A stretch of DNA of 19,238 bases from an uncultured Clostridia bacterium (GTDB lineage Bacteria > Bacillota > Clostridia > Peptostreptococcales > Acidaminobacteraceae): NCBI GenBank assembly GCA_945950065.1, contig CAMFGQ010000012.1, positions 1 through 19,238 of the forward strand, read 5' to 3'. Below the pieces are notes generated by a model that did no database searches, was not told where the DNA came from, and saw only the letters and a list, made by a program, of their open reading frames with translations. A program made the translations under genes and the position numbers. Numbering within the stretch: the first letter of the stretch is position 1; the number at the start of each line of letters is the position of its first letter. Positions 14,954-19,238 of this stretch are shown here, piece after piece.

Positions 14954-15940
14954 CTATCCGTCGATCCGAACTCTCGGGTCAACAATTCCGTAGCTTAGGT
15001 CAACAATTAGGTTACCAACAAGACCGATAATGACATAGAACATTTGAATCGCCAAAACAACATTAAAGTCTTTAAAGTTCAGCGAGTCAATGTAAAGACG
15101 TCCCATTCCGTTGATGGAGAACATACTTTCAATAATAAAGGTTCCTGAGAAAATACTCATAATCCAACCAATGATCAGCGTGATAACTGGTAAAAGCGCA
15201 TTTCTCCATGCATGGGAGTAGATAACGGATTTTTCACTTAAACCCTTGGCTCGTGCAGTCTTAATGTAATCCATGCTTAAAGCATCTGCCATAGCAGCAC
15301 GGACATAACGCGTAATTCCTGCAAGAGAGGTGACCGTCATAATGGTCAAAGGAAGAGCTAAGTGATGCATGGTGTCTTTAAACCATGCCCAGCCAGTTCC
15401 AGTAAAGTTTGCTGTATTCATCCCAGACACAGGGAACCATCGCAGCTTTACTGCAAAAATATAAATGAACATCAGTGCTACGATAAAGGTGGGGATAGAG
15501 TACCCAACAATGGTCAGTACTTGCACTGTCCTATCGAAGGTTGAATCCTTCCTTACCGCAGTTCGTATCCCTAGGGGTATAGTAATCCCCAGAGCCAATA
15601 TAATTGCAAAAATATTGATAAAGATTGTAATTTTCATCGGTGGTATAACAACATCAATCACGGGACGGTGTTGACGCTCACTCATACCTAGATTCAATTT
15701 AAGTACTTGGGTAATCCATTTCTGATAACGTGTTACGAGAGGATCGTCTAAACCCATTTCCATCCTGGTCTGTTCATACAATCTTTGGAATTGCTCAGGT
15801 GTTAGGCGCTCTCTCATTGGAAAGACCTCTTGCATCGCTCTATCACCTGGAATCTTATTGTATAAAAAGAACAGGAGAATGGACATGACGAAGAAAACAA
15901 AAATCATGTAGATGATTCTTTTTATGGTATATTTGACCAT
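14954..15940 (-). CDS. oppB: Peptide ABC transporter permease OppB
   Basis: This is one of the two membrane subunits forming the import channel. It has an N-terminal membrane segment (about 7-28), the extracytoplasmic loop with GLDDPLVTRYQKW and LNLGMSERQHRPV, and five further segments. The EAA motif MDYIKTARAKGLSEKSVIYSH, which contacts an ATPase, is present, as is the C-terminal DLSYGIVDPRVRI signature. 328 residues is the normal length, so unlike its partner OppC it carries no extra domain. ATG with a modest AGGT site. oppC follows after 8 bases. It is separated from oppA by 150 bases containing a hairpin. Confidence 0.95.
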   Translation of the reverse strand: MVKYTIKRIIYMIFVFFVMSILLFFLYNKIPGDRAMQEVFPMRERLTPEQFQRLYEQTRMEMGLDDPLVTRYQKWITQVLKLNLGMSERQHRPVIDVVIPPMKITIFINIFAIILALGITIPLGIRTAVRKDSTFDRTVQVLTIVGYSIPTFIVALMFIYIFAVKLRWFPVSGMNTANFTGTGWAWFKDTMHHLALPLTIMTVTSLAGITRYVRAAMADALSMDYIKTARAKGLSEKSVIYSHAWRNALLPVITLIIGWIMSIFSGTFIIESMFSINGMGRLYIDSLNFKDFNVVLAIQMFYVIIGLVGNLIVDLSYGIVDPRVRIDG

Positions 15941-16034
15941 TGTTTACCTGCCTTATTCTCTAATGCTACATTTCATTAACGGCTCAGCCTCTATCAGCTC
16001 AAATTAATACGATAATGAAAATAGTCCTAATAAA

Positions 16035-16068
16035 CAGCAATGAGGCTTTCGCCTCATCACTGTTTTTT
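16035..16068. terminator. Hairpin between oppA and oppB, possible partial terminator
   Basis: A 12-bp stem with two wobble pairs (CAGCAATGAGGC at 16035-16046, GCCTCATCACTG at 16051-16062) lies in the 150-base gap after oppA. On the minus strand the loop is GAAA and only TTTATT follows, a weak terminator. On the plus strand six T follow. In the direction of opp transcription it probably lowers oppBCDF relative to oppA or protects the oppA 3' end; this is inference. Confidence 0.65.
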
Positions 16069-16090
16069 GTATTAACTTGTTTACAACTTC

Positions 16091-18250
16091 TTAGTCTTCC
16101 ATGGAAGCGTAGAGTATAACCATACTCATATCAGCCATAGAGGAGTTATTGTAGTTCTTGATTTTCTTATCGTAGAAGTCGTGATACTCATTGGAGTAGA
16201 GAGGAATTTGTGGTAAACGATCATTCCAAATGGTAATGTAGTTTACAAACTTCTCTTTGAATCCATCTCTATCTTCTGGATCAGTCTTAACCATAGCATT
16301 TGCAGCTTCTTCAAGTTCTTCGTCAATCAGATAGTTGCCATTGTAGCCAAGAGCAATCTTAGCTGGGTCAGAGGAGAAACTATCGGTCATGTCGTAGGTC
16401 TTGTTAAAGCCTGTTGCCAGGTTAAACATATTGAAGTCGTTTTCAGCATACTTAGGATCATCTTGACTTCTGTAGTAGTACTCTAGAAGTTCACCGAAGT
16501 CCATTGTTTCTTGCTTAATTTCAATACCAGCTTTTTGAACTTCTGGGTTCTCAACAAGGAGAACTTTCAGAATGTCAGATACTGGGTTATTGCTGGTTGA
16601 ACACCATTTGAGTAGTAGAGGCTCAAGTTCTCCATCTTCGCCTTGACGATGACGTGTTCCGTCGCCTTCTTTGTACTCTTCACCATTAGCGTTTAGCGTA
16701 TAGCCAGCTTCTACAAGAAGTGCTACAGCGTCTTCTGGTGAGTATTCGTAAGCATTCACTTTGCTTAGAAGTTCATCTTTAGTTTCTTGGTAGAACCATT
16801 GTCCTTCACCGTAAGGTCCTTGAACAACAGAACCGAAACCAGCTGTGAACTTTTGAACGAATTCGTTTCTATCAAGTAGTTTTGCTATTGCATGACGTAC
16901 TTCTTTGAAACGTGTAGGTCCAACGTCACATTTAAAGTCGAGTAGACCGTATCCAGCACGTGGATAAGTTACATAGTCAAATTGGTCACCGTCTTCAACA
17001 AGGTCAAGACCTGCGTTGATGGTGTCTCCACTGGTTTGGCTTAGGAGTAAGCTGATTTGACCTGTTTTGAATTGGTCCATAGCTGTACTATCAAAAACTT
17101 CTTGAATAACGACTGTCTGGATGGATGGCTTATGACCTTCGTAGTTTCCAGGATACTTATCGTTAATCTCTAGAACAACTTCTTTTGTTCCTTTGTTGTA
17201 GCTCTTGATTTTGTATGGTCCAGAGCTTGGCCAATCATCTGTTCCAAAGCGAGCAGCTTGGATGGAAGCGTTGAATCTGTCGTAAAGAGCAGCTTGTTCT
17301 TCACTTAGACCTTCTTTAGCAGCAGCTTCTTCAGCAGCAGCTTGTTCTTCTTCGGTCAGTTCAACAGGCTCTTCTGTTTCTTCAGCTTCTTCGCCCTCTT
17401 CGCCTTCTTCTTCAGCTGGAGCTTCTTCTTCTGGTTCTTCTTCTACGCCATAGGAGATCATGTCGCCAAATGGTCCGTCGAAGTAGCATCCTTCACCATC
17501 ATCCTTGATTACGGTGTCATCACCAATCCAGTAGGATAGTTTAAAGGGAGCACTTGAAGCATTCACTTGCTCGTAGAAGTTAGGAAGGTTTTCAGCAGCA
17601 ATGGTAAGTGCGAAGGTTTTTTCGTCTAGTAGACGAACGCCTTCGAATTCTTTTTTCTCAGCATTATGCCAAGCTTCATAACCCTTAAGGTAGTATCCAC
17701 CTGTTCCTTTGGACTTGAACTTAACCATTTGAGGTGAGCTACCGAACATAACGCCAGCAACATAGTCGTGTGCTGTGATGGGTGTTCCGTCATTCCATAC
17801 AAGACCATCTTTGATTGTCCATGTATAGGTTTTGGATCCATCTTCGTTTTCTGTTGCTTCTACATTTTCAACAACAGTTGGGTTAACGTGAGAAGCACCT
17901 TCAAAGTCCCACTCCATGGTTGCGTTCTTTTGTGTCATGTTAAGAACAACATAGTCCATGGCATTGTTTGCCCAGAAAGTTTCCCAGTCACCTGTCGCTC
18001 CGGTGCTGTCACCGAAGATCAGTGTGTTGTCTTGTCCAACATACTCACTGACGAAAGGCTCGTCTTCATCTCCCTCGGCAGCAGGCTCTTCTGTTGCCTC
18101 TTCTTCGCCAGTCTCATCAGCTGGTTCTTCGGCTTCTGGAGTTGCAGCTTCATCATCTGGAGCTGGCTCTGTTCCGCCACCACAACCTGCTAGTACTGTC
18201 GTAAGAACTAGAGTAAGTAGTAGTAAGAAAATACTAATTTTCTTCCTCAT
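16091..18250 (-). CDS. oppA: Oligopeptide-binding lipoprotein OppA with acidic inserts
   Basis: Solute-binding protein family 5, the extracellular receptor of the peptide importer. The N-terminus is a lipoprotein signal (MRKKISIF, a Leu-rich core, lipobox L20-A-G-C23), so it is anchored to the membrane. A Glu/Ala/Pro-rich linker follows (about 27-66). Family hallmarks include YTWTIKDGLVWNDGTPITAHDYVAG (142-166) and the SSGPYKIKSY segment (342-351). A second, strongly acidic insert of about 50 residues (269-321), mostly Glu and Ala, interrupts the binding domain. These additions explain the large size (719 residues against roughly 540-600). ATG with GGAGG seven bases upstream; a 5-bp hairpin (18271-18285) sits just before that site. 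It is the first gene of the operon. Confidence 0.94.
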   Translation of the reverse strand: MRKKISIFLLLLTLVLTTVLAGCGGGTEPAPDDEAATPEAEEPADETGEEEATEEPAAEGDEDEPFVSEYVGQDNTLIFGDSTGATGDWETFWANNAMDYVVLNMTQKNATMEWDFEGASHVNPTVVENVEATENEDGSKTYTWTIKDGLVWNDGTPITAHDYVAGVMFGSSPQMVKFKSKGTGGYYLKGYEAWHNAEKKEFEGVRLLDEKTFALTIAAENLPNFYEQVNASSAPFKLSYWIGDDTVIKDDGEGCYFDGPFGDMISYGVEEEPEEEAPAEEEGEEGEEAEETEEPVELTEEEQAAAEEAAAKEGLSEEQAALYDRFNASIQAARFGTDDWPSSGPYKIKSYNKGTKEVVLEINDKYPGNYEGHKPSIQTVVIQEVFDSTAMDQFKTGQISLLLSQTSGDTINAGLDLVEDGDQFDYVTYPRAGYGLLDFKCDVGPTRFKEVRHAIAKLLDRNEFVQKFTAGFGSVVQGPYGEGQWFYQETKDELLSKVNAYEYSPEDAVALLVEAGYTLNANGEEYKEGDGTRHRQGEDGELEPLLLKWCSTSNNPVSDILKVLLVENPEVQKAGIEIKQETMDFGELLEYYYRSQDDPKYAENDFNMFNLATGFNKTYDMTDSFSSDPAKIALGYNGNYLIDEELEEAANAMVKTDPEDRDGFKEKFVNYITIWNDRLPQIPLYSNEYHDFYDKKIKNYNNSSMADMSMVILYASMED
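17286..17446. repeat. Low-complexity GAA/GCA codon tract inside oppA
   Basis: On the coding (minus) strand this is a nearly pure mixture of GAA and GCA/GCT codons encoding the Glu/Ala-rich insert of OppA. A second, shorter tract of the same kind codes for the linker near 18055-18170. Such runs can expand or shrink by slippage, so length may differ between strains. Confidence 0.6.
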
Positions 18251-18321
18251 GCTTTTTCCTCCTTATTTTTGGCAGTTGATCTGCCTTTTCGCCCTAACCC
18301 CTTGGAAAGAGCGTTTTATTG

Positions 18322-18350
18322 ATAATACCATAAAGATGTAAATAGTGCAA
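18322..18350 (-). promoter_or_regulatory. Probable proximal promoter of the opp operon
   Basis: On the minus strand TTGCAC (18345-18350), a 17-base spacer and TATTAT (18322-18327) lie about 70 bases before the oppA start. The -35 element is identical to that of crt-hbd. Confidence 0.65.
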
Positions 18351-18359
18351 GAAATTATG

Positions 18360-18373
18360 CAAGGCTCGCCTTG
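18360..18373. promoter_or_regulatory. Palindrome in the oppA upstream region, candidate operator
   Basis: CAAGGC-TC-GCCTTG is a 14-bp dyad with perfect arms. It lies between the two proposed oppA promoters, about 10 bases above the proximal -35 and at the expected start point of the distal one. A regulator binding here could affect both. No regulator is assigned. Confidence 0.4.
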
Positions 18374-18376
18374 GGT

Positions 18377-18405
18377 ATATTAGCTGTATAATCTAGTAAT
18401 TGCAA
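18377..18405 (-). promoter_or_regulatory. Possible distal promoter of the opp operon
   Basis: On the minus strand TTGCAA (18400-18405), 17 bases and TAATAT (18377-18382). It is weaker at -10 than the proximal candidate but has the same -35 form and spacing, so tandem promoters are possible. Confidence 0.4.
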
Positions 18406-18457
18406 CATTTTCAGGGATTAAATTGCATCAAAACCTCTCTGTTAAGACCTCTACTAT

Positions 18458-18465
18458 GCTATACT
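18458..18465 (+). promoter_or_regulatory. Possible extended -10 promoter of the zinc-ribbon gene
   Basis: The plus strand reads TGCTATACT here, an extended -10 element, about 35 bases before the TTG start. No good -35 hexamer lies at the right distance. Confidence 0.4.
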
Positions 18466-18500
18466 ACATTTAATGACTATTATGTAAAGGAGGAGGAGTA

Positions 18501-18833
18501 TTGACTCCTAACAGTGCTATGAAAGAACGCTACTGTCATCATTGCTATCTGGCTCACAATAAGGAGAAATGTCCCTCCTGTGGGGGTAGAAACGAATTAG
18601 CTACGCCTGATGATCTGATTTTTTACTTGGATGCTGATTATTTACTGTCTCCTCGCGTCGAAGATTTTTTGAAGGCAGAAAAAATACCCCATCTTAAAAA
18701 AGGAGAACTGGGCGTTGGACTTGCCATGAAGATCGGCCATCAATTTGAACATGATCTTTATTTTATTCCTCTGGAAGCCTTTCGGAAGTATGAGACTCTC
18801 CTTATGGACTTTAAAGAGTCTCTGGAACCATAA
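18501..18833 (+). CDS. Small zinc-ribbon protein, unknown function
   Basis: The 110-residue product has four cysteines, C12-x2-C15 and C24-x2-C27 (YCHHC and CPSCG), that should bind zinc. After them comes a roughly 75-residue alpha/beta part (DLIFYLDADYLLSPRVEDFLKAEKIPHLKKGELG) resembling small DUF2007-like signal-transduction domains. That resemblance is from pattern only. The TTG start (18501) is chosen because AAAGGAGG lies seven bases upstream; the next ATG (18519) is too far away. It is divergent from oppA and the only plus-strand gene in the window. It ends in a terminator, so it is a single-gene unit. Its role is unknown. Confidence 0.85.
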   Translation: MTPNSAMKERYCHHCYLAHNKEKCPSCGGRNELATPDDLIFYLDADYLLSPRVEDFLKAEKIPHLKKGELGVGLAMKIGHQFEHDLYFIPLEAFRKYETLLMDFKESLEP

Positions 18834-18868
18834 AAGGACCCGTGCTTATGAGATGGGTCCTTTTATTA
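18832..18868. terminator. Bidirectional terminator between convergent genes
   Basis: A perfect 10-bp stem (AAAAGGACCC at 18832-18841 and GGGTCCTTTT at 18855-18864) with a 13-base loop. T-rich sequence follows on both strands. It ends the zinc-ribbon gene on the plus strand and the partial gene at 18886 on the minus strand. Confidence 0.85.
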
Positions 18869-18885
18869 TAAGGAAGGAGATTGAA

Positions 18886-19238
18886 TTAAGGTTCAATTCC
18901 TGCTGGTTTAGAGAGAGTAGTGGAGTTATAGTTTTGATAGGATAAGTTACCATCAACCTTTAAGCTAAGATTGAAGAGTCCTTTCATGGCAAGGGTAACC
19001 TGAATTCGATGTTCTTTAACCAGATAGGTTTTACCATCGATGAGGCTTTCAACATGAATGTCTTCGAGAGAAAATTCAGGAATGTTGAAGCCTTCAGGTA
19101 GTTGTCCCTGCACAGTAGTCTTGTTTATGGCTTCAAATCGCTCTTTGAGCTCTTCTTGATTGGTCATGACCAGTTTGTAGTTTTCTCCTTCTTTTTTCAT
19201 TTCTAGATTTTCTAGAAATTCCTCTTTTTCCTTTTCAT
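18886..19238 (-). CDS. C-terminal part of a probable DUF6612-like lipoprotein (cut by window edge)
   Basis: The frame is open without a stop from 18886 to the right edge of the window, so the gene begins outside. The internal ATG at 19198-19200 has no ribosome binding site, and in-frame codons before it keep the same Glu/Lys-rich composition (EKEKEEFLENLEMKKEG). The visible 117 residues end with alternating beta-strand patterns (VESLIDGKTYLVKEHRIQVTLAMKG, LSLKVDGNLSYQNYNS, ending KPAGIEP). They recall the end of secreted DUF6612-type lipoproteins, in which YNKxxxIxxP closes the domain. This is a pattern-level guess. Signal peptide and lipobox would lie beyond the window. Confidence 0.7.
   Translation of the reverse strand, partial: EKEKEEFLENLEMKKEGENYKLVMTNQEELKERFEAINKTTVQGQLPEGFNIPEFSLEDIHVESLIDGKTYLVKEHRIQVTLAMKGLFNLSLKVDGNLSYQNYNSTTLSKPAGIEP

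Noticed and set aside
17342..17539. A plus-strand frame rich in Phe and Ser opposite oppA
   Set aside because: It is the complement of the Glu-rich tract of oppA, with no ribosome binding site.
19198..19200. ATG as the true start of the gene at the right edge
   Set aside because: There is no ribosome binding site, and the same frame stays open with matching composition to the window end.
1..19238. CRISPR arrays, insertion sequences, rRNA or tRNA genes, prophage genes
   Set aside because: No regularly spaced direct repeats, transposase or phage-like frames, or tRNA/rRNA signatures were found on either strand.

Overview
The window reads as part of a Bacillota genome, most likely an anaerobic amino-acid-fermenting clostridium. 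The reasons are strong AGGAGG-type ribosome binding sites, frequent TTG and GTG starts, moderate-to-low GC, a lipoprotein-anchored Opp transporter and a complete lysine-to-crotonyl-CoA fermentation operon. I cannot name the genus from sequence alone. Almost everything lies on the minus strand, so transcription runs from right to left.

Region 1 (about 50-8680, minus) is the lysine fermentation operon kal-kce-kdd-kamA-kamB-kamC-kamD-kamE. It has a TTGCAA-17-TATAAT promoter, a lysine riboswitch (L box) leader with an overlapping intrinsic terminator, eight tightly packed or overlapping genes, and a terminator after kamE. L-lysine is converted to beta-lysine (KamA), 3,5-diaminohexanoate (KamDE), 5-amino-3-oxohexanoate (Kdd), and then acetoacetate plus 3-aminobutyryl-CoA (Kce). 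Kal deaminates the latter to crotonyl-CoA. KamB and KamC are the putative reactivation factors for the B12 aminomutase. The terminator uses the 3' strand of aptamer helix P1, so lysine should switch the operon on.

Region 2 (8790-10520, minus) is a two-gene unit, crt-hbd, with its own promoter and terminator. It interconverts crotonyl-CoA, 3-hydroxybutyryl-CoA and acetoacetyl-CoA and so joins the two products of lysine cleavage. Acyl-CoA dehydrogenase, Etf, CoA-transferase and lysine permease genes are not in the window. A gap of about 320 bases rich in inverted repeats follows.

Region 3 (10842-18410, minus) is an oligopeptide ABC transporter operon oppA-oppB-oppC-oppD-oppF plus a 77-residue single-pass membrane protein. 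Its most unusual gene is oppC. The loop between transmembrane segment 1 and the permease core carries about 270 extra residues forming seven RCC1-type repeats, predicted to be a seven-bladed beta-propeller on the outer face of the membrane. The partner lipoprotein OppA also has two long Glu-rich inserts.

Region 4 (18440-19238) holds a plus-strand gene for a small zinc-ribbon protein, divergent from oppA. A bidirectional terminator separates it from a minus-strand lipoprotein-like gene that runs off the right edge.
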